From positions 11,867,501 through 11,931,500 of the forward strand of contig JAULJL010000005.1 of the NCBI GenBank assembly GCA_030761205.1: a DNA stretch of 64,000 nucleotides, in the 5' to 3' direction. The position numbers were made by a program, and so were the translations under genes. The number at the start of each line of letters is the position of its first letter. Positions within the stretch are counted from its first letter, which is position 1. The notes under the pieces were generated by a model, which saw only the letters and a list, made by a program, of their open reading frames with translations, made no database searches and was not told the DNA's origin. Of this stretch, positions 1 to 12,793 are shown one piece after another. The DNA is from Fremontodendron californicum (taxonomy: Eukaryota; Streptophyta; Magnoliopsida; Malvales; Malvaceae).

Positions 1-618
1 GCCGAAGTCATAATATGGAATTGAATTACTGACAGGCTTTCAGCCATAATAATATGATTTTGGGATTAAGTATGAAAAACCTCATCAAACTTTTCCCAAA
101 TGTGCATCTCAGCTATCCTCCTTTTATTTGATTCAATTAAGCCATTCGAACTTTTATTGTAATGTAATAATTAAGTCCAATTACCAAAATGAAAGGAAAA
201 AACTGGTGAAGCTACACTGCCATCAGCTTCTTTGCTTGCCAAAAAGTCCCTGTAGCTACACAGCATTTGCTCTCATTTACCAGCTTCTTCCTTCCTTGTC
301 ATTGTTTTCTCCGGCTAAAGAATGAAGGTACGCGAAAGAGATACCGATCCCATACCTGGTAAAAAAATGGACAGAAAATGCATAGGTAAGTAAATACGTA
401 AAGCAAGGTGTAAATAGCCCTAATATACCCCAGATTTCACACACAACTTGATCCTAGTCTTAAGTAAGCTTCAGTAAGATATATGAAATTGCAAATGGAA
501 AAAAGACGACATTCGAGGACATAACATGGTATAGTTATACATTTAACCATCCATGCACCTACTTAATTACCGGCAATATTCTCTAGCAACAGATATATGA
601 GAATCCAGACAGCTAATA
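1..618. other. Intergenic, no gene recognised
   Basis: Both strands carry only short open frames with no recognisable domain. Nothing here resembles an exon of a known family. It lies beyond the 3' side of the minus-strand WRKY gene. Confidence 0.5.
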
Positions 619-626
619 GATTCAAA

Positions 627-813
627 CTATGTTACTCGGACTTGGAGGTGAGTGTCAGATACGGGTATGTATCCGACACGGGTATGCTCAAATTTTTCTA
701 AGTTTTTCCGTATATTTGGAGAATCATACCCGCATACTCATGTCCGAATATGTGTCGGATACGGGAGTCGGACACGGGTACTTTAGGACAAATGAAGTGT
801 CGGAGCAACATAG
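627..813. mobile_element. hAT-like MITE, copy 1
   Basis: A 187 bp element begins CTATGTTACTCGGACT and ends with the near inverse (...AGCAACATAG). It is flanked by a perfect 8 bp duplication GATTCAAA (619-626 and 814-821). The interior is rich in GTGTCGGATACGGG-type words and has no coding capacity. Terminal inverted repeats with an 8 bp duplication are typical of non-autonomous hAT elements; assignment to hAT is inference. Three more copies are in this window (4893, 27415, 28077). Confidence 0.85.
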
Positions 814-821
814 GATTCAAA

Positions 822-1418
822 TCCATGCCAAGCTCCATACCTTATTCTTCAATAAACTTAAAAGAAAAAAAAATTAATTCTATTGCTACAAAAAATTCAA
901 TGGCCTACTACATTTTCAAGGAAAGGAAAATATTCCATAAAGCAGAGAAAGTCATTTTCACTTCAGAGTATAGCATATGAAAGCATTCGCATCCAGGATA
1001 GTTAGGGCAGCAGTTGCTTCGAATAAATCAAACAAGTTTCAGTAGCTTGGAGATTGAAATTGAGAACAGCCCAATCCTATAGTAGGGTGGGGGATATTAG
1101 CTGAGATCTTAGGTTTGAGCCTCAATGTTTTCCTTTCATATATGTATAATAATTAAATAATTAAGAAAAAAATCTCACATTCATGCACAAGATACAACCA
1201 ACTTTTAACCTGTAATATTGAATTTTCTATGAATAAAATTGAAAATCATAAAATATCACGTATATATATCTCTTAGCAATTTGTAAAAGAAACAGCATAG
1301 ATATGAAGGAGCACATATATAATTCAGTAACAAAGCAAGATAAAGAACCTTTGATTCTGGAGAAACTCGAGTAGAAGAAACATCTTACAGACTCTGCTAA
1401 AAAGCAAATAAACGCGAT
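822..1418 (-). other. 3' flank and probable 3' UTR of the WRKY gene
   Basis: AT-rich sequence directly downstream of the WRKY stop codon, with no coding signal. The 3' UTR probably lies in its right part, but I cannot fix the poly(A) site. Confidence 0.4.
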
Positions 1419-4400
1419 CTAGGATGGAAAATTTCCATTGGCCTGCTGATAGACTGATGATGATGATGCACTTGCATGGTCAACAATGGGAAGGCAAGGA
1501 TCATAAAGGTTATCATCCTTAAGCTCCTGTTTAACCCCATGGAACCTTGTACCATTCTCTTTTAACTGTTGCCCTGGAAGGAAAGAGTGAGTTGGACCAG
1601 TTGATTTTCCACCATTATTAATATCAAAACCAGCCAATGATAGATTTGCGGATGTTGGGAGATTCAACGGCAATGAAATTGGAAAATTTGGAACTGTTGA
1701 GGCAATTGAGCCAGATGAATGAGTTGCAATGATGTTTGGGTTCATTCCAAAAGAGCCATAAGGAATAGCTTTCTGTATGGAAGGAAACTTCATTTGGTAA
1801 ACAGAAGCCAGAGAAGCTGCCCTAAGCTTCATCTCATTGCTGAAATCCCCGAGAAAACTAGGTCTCACATATTCACTTTTAAATTCAAGCTTTCGATCAA
1901 AAGGAGGTGTAAAATCTTGAATTGGTGTTTCAGGCTTTAGAGCATGGGTATTTCTGGATAATGACAGGGCAGCTTGACTGTTGGGCACAGTTGGAGGCAA
2001 ATTACAACCACTTGAGTTAACATGACTGCTGCTTCTGGCTGCTGGAACTTCATGATTGTGTTTTCCATCGTATGTCATGAGTACACACTTAAGATTATGG
2101 GAAGCTCTTTCCACATGCTTTCTCACAGGACATCCAGGACTTGTGCATTTGTAGTAGCTCCTATAAGACAAACAACAAAAAAGTTTCAACAGGTTTTATA
2201 TATGAAAGCATGAAGCTTGATCTTTCTTTCCTCTTTTTTTTTTTTTTTTTTTTTTTGTAAGCTTTGAGAATAAATAACATGAATTTAACTCATAAAACTA
2301 GCAGAAACATGCATGCTTGAAGCATAAACATAAAATTTACCCCTGCATCTTTGGATGATTCATTTAGTTTCACATGCAAAAGAAAAGTGATGTAGAAAGA
2401 AAGAGAGACAGCTGACAAGTTCTGGTACCTAGGATTAGGGTTTCCTTTGACAACCTTCTGTCCATACTTCCTCCAACGATAGCCATCATCGAGTATGTCC
2501 ACATCACTTTCTATTTGCACAACTACTCTTGGTTCACGGACAGCCCCAGATGCCACATTCATCTCAGTCAAGCAGCTCTCTGTCTTCCTGCAGTGAAAAG
2601 TGGATAAAAAAGTAAAATATAAGTTAGTAAAAGCTAAATAGCATCAGCCCTTGGATACACATTCATTGATTTACATGTACACTAATACAGAAACTTACCT
2701 TCTTTTTGACTCAGACTCATCGTCATTAGCTGCATCATCACAGGGTGATATACTTCCCTGGGTAGCCCTATCATCATTATCATCATCATGACTAGCAAGT
2801 GTTGATGAAAACTCTGGAGTTTCAGCTGATTCAAATGCACCAACAGATTTCCCTTGGGCAGTTGATAGTGGATCAGAAAGATCAGTTACAATAGATGTTG
2901 AGGGTGTTCTTTCCAGACCATCAGCTCTCCAATCAGATCCAAGCTTAATATCCTTTGAACCTGCTTGGGCATTTCTCCAAATTAAACCACCTTCAACTTT
3001 GACACAAGTTCCACTGCCTTCTGCACTCTCTGACATTTCCTCAGATGATAAAGTGGACCCAAGCGATGGCCGACGACAAGGCTGAGGCTTTGAGTGATTA
3101 TGGGCACCCTTGTAGATGATTTCAGTAATTTGGCCATCAAGTGAACGCTCTACCTTCTTCTTCACCTGACAATTTGGATGGGTACATTTATAGTAGCTTC
3201 TTGGATATTCACTACCCTTTACCTGTTTCTGTCCATACTTCCTCCAATTATATCCATCTTCGGATGTTCTCACTGTTCCCATTGCAGTGTTTGTACCCTT
3301 CTGATCACCTACCAAAAGATTTGTGCTGACGTCTTGCCCACGAAGAGGTTCTTTCTGCATAGATGTTTGATCACTACCCAACTCAGAAGGATGGAATCTC
3401 AAATTAGCATTATCATTTACAATGTTATTTAAAATTCCGACATCAGCAACTGAATCTGCTGCAAAACTCCTTGAAGTAGCTTCTTTTGAAAATCCTGCAG
3501 GAAATTTCAAATCCAAAGGTCTATCCAAATGGAAAAGAGGTTGATAATCAACATCACCATTCTCAACGAGATTGAAAGAGGAAGAAACCTACACATAAAA
3601 AATTGATCACTAACTGAAATAGTGTTTTAGATGAAACGCCTAAATATGCACGTGACAGGTGATAGGAAGTGCATGTTTGATAATCAGATCTAATCCAGAA
3701 ACTAGTCTAAATGTACAAAACTTGTCATAATCAAAATTCTACTGCCTGCCAGGATGACATCTCTCTCCTTTAGAATTGCCCCTGATGGTATTAGAAGACA
3801 TATCAACCATATTAAAGAACATATGTGATGTTAGACATCAATTAATCTACAGAATAACCGCAGGTTCACAATATTATCTAACAACAATAGTTTTCCTACC
3901 AAAGCTAAAAAATGAAGACAGATTAATCACAACATAAAATCTGATGATAATGCATATCCACAAGCAAACTGAATTCTGACCATTTAGTGATTAACCAGGC
4001 CAATCAATTTACAACCACAATAAACAAAGATGACATTCCGAACTATCTACTTACAGTAGAACAAGGTTAATAGAATTTAGAATAACTTGGAATCCACCTC
4101 AACCAAACTTCTGAAAGGATAGTTTTACCAGCACAATTAGCACTTCACATTCCTATTTTAACACCTTTAGAGTATTGCATCTGAAGAAGTTCAGGTCTGA
4201 CTATCTCCCAAAACCCAAATAAAAAAAACTGGGAATAATAGGGAAAGGACTAATCTCATGGAGAGCTGTAGAAATCTACCAAAAAGCAAATGCCACCAGT
4301 TTTACTGTAGGATGAACATAAAAAAAGGTTGTAATATCCTTCTCGATCCGTAAAACTGGTCAGCTTAACTGGTTTTGATAAAAAAAAAATGAAAAATATG

Positions 4401-6536
4401 TCAAAGGTAACAACAAAAAGGGAATGGAGAAGTACCACACAATGAAGAATACTATATAGACAATAGGTAAAGTAAAGTTGAAATGAATTTGAGTTACAAA
4501 TGAAGGCTGGAAAATAAGACATAGAAGTCATAACTATACAAGCCAAAGTTTAGATAAGTCATTGCCAATGCAGTTTGTATAAACACTTGCAAAGGATTAG
4601 GAACATGTCAAGTTTATTAATCTGGCAGCCATCAGCAGGGATTTAAAATTTATGACAAAGTACTACTAGAATAGAAGGAAATCACCTGATCTTCCAAACT
4701 AGAAAAGCTTGGCTGAGAATCCATATTCTGTGGCTTGAATGTGAAGGAAGAAACTATATTGCTGTCTATGTCCCCCTTGATATGATTCACCACTTGACCA
4801 TCGTGATTGCTAAATGTTCCAGTGGTGGGAGATGCCTATGCCAGAAACAGAAGTCATTAGAGAACATGCTAGTGAAAAACTCCACAGCTATGCTATGTTA
4901 CCCGGACTCGAGAATGAGTATCGGATACGGGTATGTATCTGACACGGGTATGCTCAATTTTTTTTTTTAATTTTTTTCATATATTTGAAGGATCATACCC
5001 CCATACCCATAGTCGGACACAGGTGTCAGACACGGGTACTTTAGGGAAAATGAAGAGTGCGGGTAACATAGGAGCTATGCATGAAAAAGAATTTAGAGAT
5101 ATTAATTAAACCTTTTTGTATATTTGTATATGATAAATTTCTTTAGTGTAGATAACTAATTTAAATAACATTGTTGACCACAGAATTCTTTTTTTCTCTT
5201 TTAAATATCAGTGATAAAACACAAGGCAAGCATAATATAATCCAGTTCATAAGGAATTCAATACTTATTAAAGTAACATGCTTCGCTTAATTTAACTGAG
5301 CTTCATTATTGCCAAAAACAAAAACTCGTTTTAAATGTACTTGAATAAGTTTTTTCAGAGTTCAGATCTAATATTATGAATCAAGCAAGATTATAATCAA
5401 CACCACCAGATATTAAGAACCCTTTATTAGCATTCAATTGAGGGGTTTTTAATAGTTTGTTTCATATAATCCATGAACTTTTGCTGATCCTAGTTTCTAG
5501 TTTCCTTCTGCAGCTGACTTATCACCAGACAACTAAAATATTTCCTTTGGAGGCTAGATTTTGAGGCAGCCAATGACAGAAACAATTGAAATAATTATAT
5601 GTTGATGCAAACTTCAAAAGCTATGAATAAACATAGTTGTAACTAGACAACTAATATCGTATGAATTACCATAACTTTGTATTTAACATACTTCTTCTTT
5701 CAATTATAAAGAATAAATGCCTGATTTATATAAACCCATACGCCATGATTTTCATATTATATAAGTACACCATATCAAATTCTTGCACAATTTTTGGGGC
5801 CAACATCCTTGAATTCATCAAAATGCATGTAAGGATAAAAGTGTAAAATCAAATTCCATTACAAATAGACGAATAACTAAAAGACAATACCACGTATATT
5901 TAATATGGTTAAACTCTATATTACAGTAAACTCATGTGTTCTGTTCCCAAAATAATTAGTACAATTTTTATTTTTATTTCTTCAAAAATATTTTCGTTTT
6001 TGTATCTAATCGGTTTTTTTGCTATTTGCGTACGAAAGTAGAAAAATTAGCAACAAAAAAAAACCCAAATAGAGCTTAAAAGATGGCCTTTGCCACTAGA
6101 AAAAGAAACATTAAAGATGATTTTCTGACAGTCATAATAAAATACTTCATTGTTCTCTAAAATCTTGAAGTCATAATCATGGAAAAAATTTTAATTAAGA
6201 AAAATAATACATAATTAGTAAAAAAAAAACTGGCACCTGAGCATTTGGCAACATAATAGGAGAATCCAACAAAGCAGTGGGGCTAATCCCAGGAGGGATA
6301 GTAAGGAAAGGCGATCGGGCCAATGGAGATCCCAATGGGCTAGAGGAGGCCCGGAACCTCGCCGTACTTATCCTCTCCGCCTTGAACCCGCACGTTGCGG
6401 CCCTCCTCTCCGCAATGCTGCCGCCTTTCCTACCAGAACCGCCACCTCCTTCGCCTTGATCAACGGCTTTGGAATCATCGTCATCAGCGGTAACGGATTC
6501 TTGGCGGTTGGTGAAAACGGTTACATTGTGGTCCAT
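1419..6536 (-). CDS. Group I WRKY transcription factor (WRKY2/WRKY20-like), five exons
   Basis: Joining 6536-6237, 4835-4686, 3588-2699, 2587-2429 and 2160-1419 (all GT-AG introns) gives an unbroken 746-residue protein. The ATG at 6536-6534 opens exon 1. Residues about 60-110 carry an SP-rich cluster (SPFLTIPPGISPTALLDSP, then SPTTGTF), the type of site phosphorylated by MAP kinases in group I WRKYs. The N-terminal WRKY domain spans about 261-315 (WRKYGQK at 265-271, zinc ligands C-X4-C-X22-H-X-H). An acidic stretch ending DESESKRRK (about 440-448) is a likely nuclear signal. The C-terminal domain spans about 481-540 (WRKYGQK at 485-491, C-X4-C-X23-H-X-H); in this class it is the main W-box-binding domain. 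The last intron splits the PR codon of that domain, as usual in the family. The tail is rich in P, S and N. It should act in the nucleus on TTGAC(C/T) sites. The SKRRK linker and IAERRAA-type N-terminus favour WRKY2-like over other group I members, but the exact orthologue is unsure. Confidence 0.95.
4893..5071. mobile_element. hAT-like MITE, copy 2, in WRKY intron 1
   Basis: A 179 bp copy starts CTATGTTACCCGGACTC and ends GGGTAACATAG. The flanking 8-mers are CAGCTATG and GAGCTATG, a 7 of 8 duplication. It lies within the 1.4 kb first intron (4836-6236) and leaves both splice sites intact. Confidence 0.85.
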
Positions 6537-6740
6537 GAAAAGGGAAAGACAGTGTTGAAGTCACGCAGCTGTTATTTCGGAATTAGGCATTTGGTTTTTA
6601 AAAATAAAAAATAAAATTGAGTCGGTGTGGTTCAGCTCCAGTAATTGGGTGGAGCTGAAATTACGTGAGAGAATGTTTTTCAGAAAATTTTGAAGCTTTG
6701 AAATTTAGAATTTGAGAGAGAGAGAGAGTGTTTTGAAGTT
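6537..6740 (-). promoter_or_regulatory. Probable 5' UTR and proximal promoter of the WRKY gene
   Basis: Upstream of the ATG on the minus strand there is a (CT)n run (plus-strand GA run at 6714-6728), a common feature of plant 5' UTRs and core promoters. No convincing TATA box could be chosen. Confidence 0.4.
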
Positions 6741-8217
6741 CTTTGGTCCGGTTTGCTAAGGTACGGTTTGTTTGTTTGTTTGATTGTTGTCTTGTATAAT
6801 ATTACCCTTATAAATAAAGAAATTATTATTATCATATTAAAAATGGAAACAAAAAAATTACTACTAATTTCTTAGACCTTCACAAACTTTCCATGAAAAA
6901 TTCATTTTTTTAATTTTATATTGAAAGCAAATTTAGGTAACATTATATGAAAGATTATTTTTGTATTTTAAATTTTTTATGAAATTTAATTATGTACAGT
7001 ATTATATTTGATACAAGTTTCCAATCGGTTTATGACAAAATGGAAGAAAAAGAAATTTTTAGAAAATATATAAAAAACTATAGACTGAATGTCAAAATTT
7101 CATTTAGATAGATCAAACTATGATTTGATATAATTTTGTTAAAGAATTAGTTATATATTTTAATATATATATATAATAAATATATTCTTTTTTTATTTCA
7201 ATTTTTTGAACCAAACAAAAGCAATGAGTAAATCATACAATCATAGTTGTTCAAAGAGTGTGCTTATTGGAGTAAAAAAAAAAGGTAAAATATGGATAGA
7301 AGATGTAAAAAAAATGAAAAAAAAAAATAAATTTTGAATGTATTTAGTAAAAGTGAAAAGTGAAAAAAAAATGATAATTTTTTACTTTATTCATAAAAAA
7401 TGAATGATTCAAAATGGAAAAAAAAAATGTAAGTCAAGTAAGACGTATTTTTAAGGTTGTCCAATATTTTTAGATATTATTTTATTTTTTCATTTCTACT
7501 AAACAATGAATGTAAAAAAATCACTTTTTTATTTTTTTCTACCAAGTATATCCATAAAAAGAAAAAAATATAATTTTTCATCTTTTCACTTTTTTTTCTT
7601 TTAATTTTCCATCTTTTAATTTTTCTATCAACTCTATCAAACAATTAGATTCAAATAAAATTTTTTAAAATGTATATTAAAAATTATTTAATTTTCCATA
7701 CATGCCGTCTAAAAGTTTCTGATTTAAAATTTTAAACATATTTGTGTTTTAAATTTATGGAGAATGGTTTTTTTTTTTGCATGTACATTAATTAATGCCA
7801 AAAGCTTTGCTTTTAAAACTGTGATTATCATTTTGATAAAAAAAAAATTGTAATTATCATTTATTTCCGCCTAATTTTATTAATTATCATTTCATCAATC
7901 AAAGTTTTATTTTTTGTGTATCCTTCATTAAGTTTTAAGTTTTTTAATTACGTGTATGAATTTTTTTTTTGGGTGAGATATTATGTGTGTGAAATTTAAT
8001 AATAAAAAATATAAATTTTTTTTTGTTCTCTTCATATTGAACAAACTGTTTATGCTTTCATATGCCAACCATTAACTTCAACCCGTAAAATTTGTTTATA
8101 TATATTTTTTTGGCTGCAAAAAAGTTTGTTAGGCTCTTTTTGAATGCATAATGAGACTGAAATTTCTAGCGGAGCTAGGCTAGTATTAATCCCAAATGTG
8201 AATAGAACTAGTAATTT
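6741..8217. other. AT-rich intergenic and distal WRKY promoter
   Basis: No gene. The stretch is rich in poly-A and poly-T. One W-box (AGTCAA on plus, 7432-7437; TTGACT in the WRKY gene's sense) lies about 0.9 kb upstream of the WRKY ATG. A single hexamer is expected by chance, so autoregulation is only a possibility. A loosely palindromic A/T-rich block at about 7236-7650 could be an old MITE but its ends are unclear. Confidence 0.35.
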
Positions 8218-8405
8218 TATATATGACAAGAACACGACATATAAAAAATCATTAAAAATACAATGTAATATAAAAATAATACGAAAACGATACGAATATA
8301 TGAACGTGTTAAAATTTATATAACACGAATTATTAACGTGTCAAAATTTATATAAACATATAACACTTTAAATACTATAACATGAATGCTATACAAATAC
8401 AAGGA
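8218..8405. repeat. Fragment of a CACG/CGTG-rich dispersed repeat
   Basis: Contains words such as AACACGACA, CGAACACG-like runs and ATTAACGTGTCAAAATT that recur at 15862-16080 in the same orientation and at 19905-20685 and 23091-23330 in reverse. No ends or duplications found. Confidence 0.5.
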
Positions 8406-8576
8406 TTGCTAAATTTAAATGTGACTATGTCAGTTATGATGAATTTTTTTCTTTACTTGAAAAGCTAAGCTAATTAGTTTGATTTTTTTTTCCCTATCCA
8501 TATGTTTAAACACATTCTTCATAATCCGTGTTCTTTTGTCATCAGAAAAAAAAAAAAAAGAAAAAGTTAAATGCTC

Positions 8577-9030
8577 TCTACAATGGATAGCTCCGGCACT
8601 AAATTGGTGGAAGTTCAATGTTGATGCTTCTGTCATTGGAAAACCGGGACTAACTGGTATTGGAGGTGTATTAAGGAACGATAGAGGCATAGTAGGCTAT
8701 GTTCTCTAAGTCTGTTGGGGTGATGGATTCAAATGAGGTGGAAATGATGGCCATAAATGAAGCTTTTGATTTTGTACAATTAAAGCAACTTTCGGACATT
8801 AATTTAGAAGTTGAGAGTTATTCAATGACTGCAGTCACTTGGTGCAAGTCTAGCAAGATAAGGCCATGACGCCTTAATTCATATTATTTCTAGTGATTGA
8901 TAGGATAATGAGAAACTTGAAACAATGCAAGGTGGTTTATAAGGGACGTTCCACTAATTCCTTTATGGATGCTTTAGCAAGACAAGCTGTTAGTAAAATG
9001 ACGAATTTTGTGGCATGGATCAATGAGTAA
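8577..9030 (+). pseudogene. LINE-encoded RNase H domain, broken
   Basis: Translation shows WWKFNVDASVIGKPGLTGIG followed by GGVLRNDRG, the start of the RVT_3/RNase H fold typical of plant LINE ORF2 C-termini. The frame stops at 8707-8709. A +1 shift restores FSKSVGVMDSNEVEMMAINE, the second family block, and a later frame restores the terminal helix with DALARQAV, ending in a stop at 9028-9030. At least two frame breaks make it non-functional. The reverse transcriptase part is absent. Confidence 0.85.
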
Positions 9031-9217
9031 TAAAATCGAGGGGTTGTTATGGTGGAGGCAAGTTGAAATCATGTGAAGAGTTTTTACTGACGTTTAGTTT
9101 ATTTTTGCAGGTATAAGTATCTGTTTTTTAGACCGGTGGATTCTCAGTTTCATAAATGACCAAGTTTGAGGAAAAATGGATTTTGCATCTTTGTTGCAAA
9201 TTGGGTAGCTTATTATT

Positions 9218-9258
<41 letters not shown>

Positions 9259-9552
9259 CAGGATTAATATCTCTTTGGGGATTGTTGGAAGCATACATTT
9301 TTTATGCTTGATGGGTAGAACGTTACTAGGCATCTTTCTTTTGTGCACTTCGTCATAACATAATTTCTTTTGAAGGGATTTTTAGGGGTTCAAGATCTTT
9401 GTTGATTTGAGGGTAAGGACAGATTTGAAAAATAGCATTCGGTAACAAAAATGGATTCGGTATGGGACTATGGCGCATTTTTCAGCGATATGGCGCAAAT
9501 CAAACAGAACTGTGTGCTGCGAATTAGCATGCATTAGGAAAGGGCAAACAGA

Positions 9553-9664
9553 AACTTGGCGCCGCGACGCCAAGTTTCCAGGGGACCAACAGAAACATGG
9601 TGCCGCAGCGCCAACCTTTGGAGCTGCAGCACCATGTAGGTCAGTAACTTGGCGTCGCGATGTC
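9553..9664 (+). repeat. GC-rich hairpin motifs in the LINE 3' region
   Basis: Three related motifs follow one another: ACTTGGCGCCGCGACGCCA (9553-), CATGGTGCCGCAGCGCCA (9596-) and ACTTGGCGTCGCGATGTCA (9647-). The first can fold on itself (CTTGGCG with CGCCAAG). They stand out strongly against the AT-rich surroundings. Confidence 0.6.
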
Positions 9665-10019
9665 ACTCAGATTTATTTTTTCAATTCCGGAAACGATGAT
9701 GTTGTCTTTTGAGAATAACAAGACATTGTGAAATGAGAAGAAACAACAGTTTACGGGATCTGAGGGATTCAAGCTTTTTCTGCTTGAAGGATAGTTATTT
9801 AGGTCTTTTTGGGTATGTAGCTTTGGAGCTTGGTTTCAAAGGGGCATATTATAGGAGTATTTTCATATTATTTCTTTCCGTTTGTAAGGGTTTAATTGGG
9901 ATCAGGGTTATTGCTTGGGTCAGCGTTTGTTTTTATCCAAAACTTGTGTTCTTTCTTATTTCCTTAATTAATAATAAATTGCACTTCAAAAAAAAAAAAA
10001 AAAACACATTCATCATAAT

Positions 10020-10951
10020 GTGTAAGACTTGTCTTATGAATTTTATACACATGAATAATGAATAAAATTATATTGAAAAATAAAATAAAAAATTTTCTTG
10101 AACTTTTTCACTTTATTAAATAAAATTTTATATGTTTATTATACTCAAAAGTTCATAACTTCCAATTTTTATTCAAATAAAATCATATTTCAAATGCAAA
10201 GTTGATTTTCATTATAGGTAACGTCAATTGGAATTTTTTTTTTTTTTTTAAATAAAAGCTAATGTGGCTTGATGACATGGATGAAAACTAATTAATTTTT
10301 TTAAAATTTCCCAAAATAATAATAATTTTTTAATTTTAATTTTAAAATTTTAAAATTTTTTAAATAAAAATTTAGGTCATGCCAGCTTCATATGGACAAA
10401 AAAAATAGTTGTCATTGACAGATTAAAAAACTATTTGAGTACAATATAAATATAAAAATTTAATTAAAAAGAAGTAAAAAAAAAATTGAAAAATTTAGGC
10501 TCATTATTATTACCATTAATAAAAAACCTATTTATGAAATACTTAAAAATAAATATGTAAATTATTTTGATAAAGAAAAAAAAAAGGGAAATCGACATTT
10601 GGTGTGTTGCCCATGATTGTGTTTGCCAAACCCGGATAGATTACATTTGCATTCAAGCTTCTCACCGCCGAAAAGACACATGCAATTTTTTCCCCCACAG
10701 CACATGTATAATATAATAATTAATATAATATTAAATTAAATTTATCCTAACCTAAATTCCGAATTTTATTGCACAATTTTTGTTAAATTTGGTAGATTTT
10801 AGGAAATCTTTATGTTTCCTAATTTTATAAAAACGACGTATAATCCATCTTAAAACTTCAATTTAGAAATTGTGAACTAGGAAACAGAAACTTACTCCAA
10901 TTTAGAAATTGGATCTCTAATGTTTACGGAGATATGAGAATATTGGACACG
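10020..10951. other. AT-rich intergenic, no gene
   Basis: Long A/T tracts without coding signal on either strand. The right end (about 10940) carries the start of the CACG-rich repeat into which the next LTR inserted. Confidence 0.5.
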
Positions 10952-11115
10952 ACACGTGTAGACACCTAATTTTGTCCGGATCCCTAAATTAGGTAAATTC
11001 TTCTTTGTACTTTTTAGAATGCAGAAAATCTCTTCTCAATCTGCGGATGGTATTCCAAGACTTTGTTTAGGAGGTCAGCATGAAAAGTCACATCCAGAAA
11101 ATATCAACCCCAGAA

Positions 11116-11153
11116 AAGTCAATCCCAAAAGTCAACCACTAAAAAAGTCAACC
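11116..11153 (+). promoter_or_regulatory. W-box cluster near the start of the solo LTR
   Basis: Three AGTCAA hexamers (TTGACT on the minus strand) lie within 40 bp, about 160-200 bp from the LTR start, in the expected U3. The same position in the other LTRs of the family also carries such motifs. Confidence 0.5.
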
Positions 11154-12784
11154 CTTAATCAAAATTAAGATTTGAAGTTGAATTGAACAATGGTGAAATA
11201 ATTTTGATAATTCGAGGTCTACAACGAGATATAGAGAGTTCGGAAGATGGGTTATGAAAATTCAGTGAAAAGGAAACCCTAATTCAGTAAATTTGAGAAA
11301 AAGTGGTTAAACGATCAAATTGGTCGAAGTTGGAGGTTCCAAATGGAATATAATCAATGACTACGGGTATTGGAAAGGCCAATTGGAAGCAGAACCAAAG
11401 AAAGAGTCAATTTGGAAGGAAAACCAAAAATTAGGGTTTTTGGTGAATTTTGCAAAATTGGGAAAAACTGCAGAGATGGTCCGATTCGGTAAAATTGAAG
11501 CCCCTAATTGATGAAGAGTGAGTAAACAAAGATAGCTCAAGGCTCAGTTTGAAGTAATTCTGAGAAAAGAGCCGGTTGGAGGAGAAATGAAAAAACGAGA
11601 AAATTTTCGATATTGGAAAAAAGGAAAAATCAAATCAGAGAGGAATTTGATCGTAAAAATTGGGCGTTTTCGGACCAACTCTAATTCAATATATAACAAA
11701 AGCAATGGAAAAAGAAAATTTGGAAATTGGACTTGTTTTGAGTAAAACCGAGGTTTCGGGGGTTAAAGGGCAATCTTGGAAAATCCGAGAAAAATAGGAA
11801 ATGAGCTCAGAAAATTATGAAAACCTCCAGATCTGAGTTTTATGTTACTTGGAAGAGATCGGCGAAGGAAAATCCAAAATTGGAGCTCATTTGAAAAATG
11901 GCAAAGTTCGGGTGCATTACGTTGAAATTCCAGAAGAAAAGTTCGGGAAAAATAGGAAACGAGCTTGAAAAATTACCAAAACTTTCAGATCTCAATCTTA
12001 TATTATTTGGAAGGTATTGATGAATAAAAATCCGGAATCAGAGTTCATATGAAAAATGACAAAGTTTGGGTGTACTAAGCTGAAATTCCAGAAGATAAAT
12101 CCGAAAAAATAGGAAACGAGCTTGGAAAATTACCAAAACTTTCAGATCTCAATTTCATATTATTAGGAAGAGATTGGTGAAGAAAAATCCGAAATCAGAG
12201 CTCAATTGAAAAAGGCTAATTTGGGAGGCACCAAACCGAAACTTTTAAAGAAAAATCCGGGAAAAATAGGAAACGGGCTTGGAAAATTATAAAAACTTCA
12301 AGAATTGAGTTTTATATTGATTAGGAGGTATTGGAAAAATAAAATCCAGATTTGGGGTTCGTTTGCAATTTAATCAAATTTAGGAGCTAAAGTGCAATTT
12401 TATCGAAGAAACTGAAAAGGGCTATTTTTGCAATTTAAAAAAAAAATAGAAGATGCTAGAATTTTAAGGGCCATTTGGCCAGCCCATGAAGAAGAGGAGG
12501 ATTGGCTGATTTCTTTCATCCAAAGGCCAAAATTGAATAGCAAGGTGGTATTTTTATTTGATTGAGACCTTGTGATCATGCCAAGTGGCTAAATGAATGA
12601 AGAGAAAGGATAAGCACATTATGGTTAGGATTCTTGGACAGATGGTTATGGTTGGGGGCTGATCACTTTATCCTTTGGTTGCAAATTCACATTTTTATCA
12701 TTTTTGATTAGTAGCTTTTGGATCTTGCTAACTAGGAAAAAAAATGACAACATTATGACAACATATGGAGACCATTCGACTGCC

Positions 12785-12793
12785 TATAAATAG
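12785..12793 (+). promoter_or_regulatory. TATA box of the solo LTR
   Basis: TATAAATAG sits in a GC-flanked context about 1.83 kb into the LTR, followed about 220 bp later by AATAAA. This order places the U3/R border here by inference. The minus-strand LTRs have CCATATAA at the corresponding place. Confidence 0.6.

Larger units (their letters stand above)
8526..10004 (+). mobile_element. 5'-truncated LINE (non-LTR retrotransposon)
   Basis: The insert is bounded by a 15 bp duplication with one mismatch (CACATTCTTCATAAT at 8511-8525; CACATTCATCATAAT at 10005-10019) and ends in a poly(A) tail at 9988-10004. The 5' part encodes a broken RNase H domain like those at the C-terminus of plant LINE ORF2 proteins. 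The 3' part is a non-coding tail with a 39-base T run (9220-9258) and GC-rich hairpins. Short interior, poly(A) and target-site duplication are the classic result of target-primed reverse transcription with 5' truncation. Confidence 0.88.

Noticed and set aside
7236..7650. Palindromic A/T-rich block as a MITE
   Set aside because: Arms match only loosely and are mostly A/T runs; no target duplication found.
8577..9030. Stand-alone RNase H-like host gene
   Set aside because: Frames are broken and it lies within a poly(A)-tailed insert with a target-site duplication, so it is a LINE remnant.
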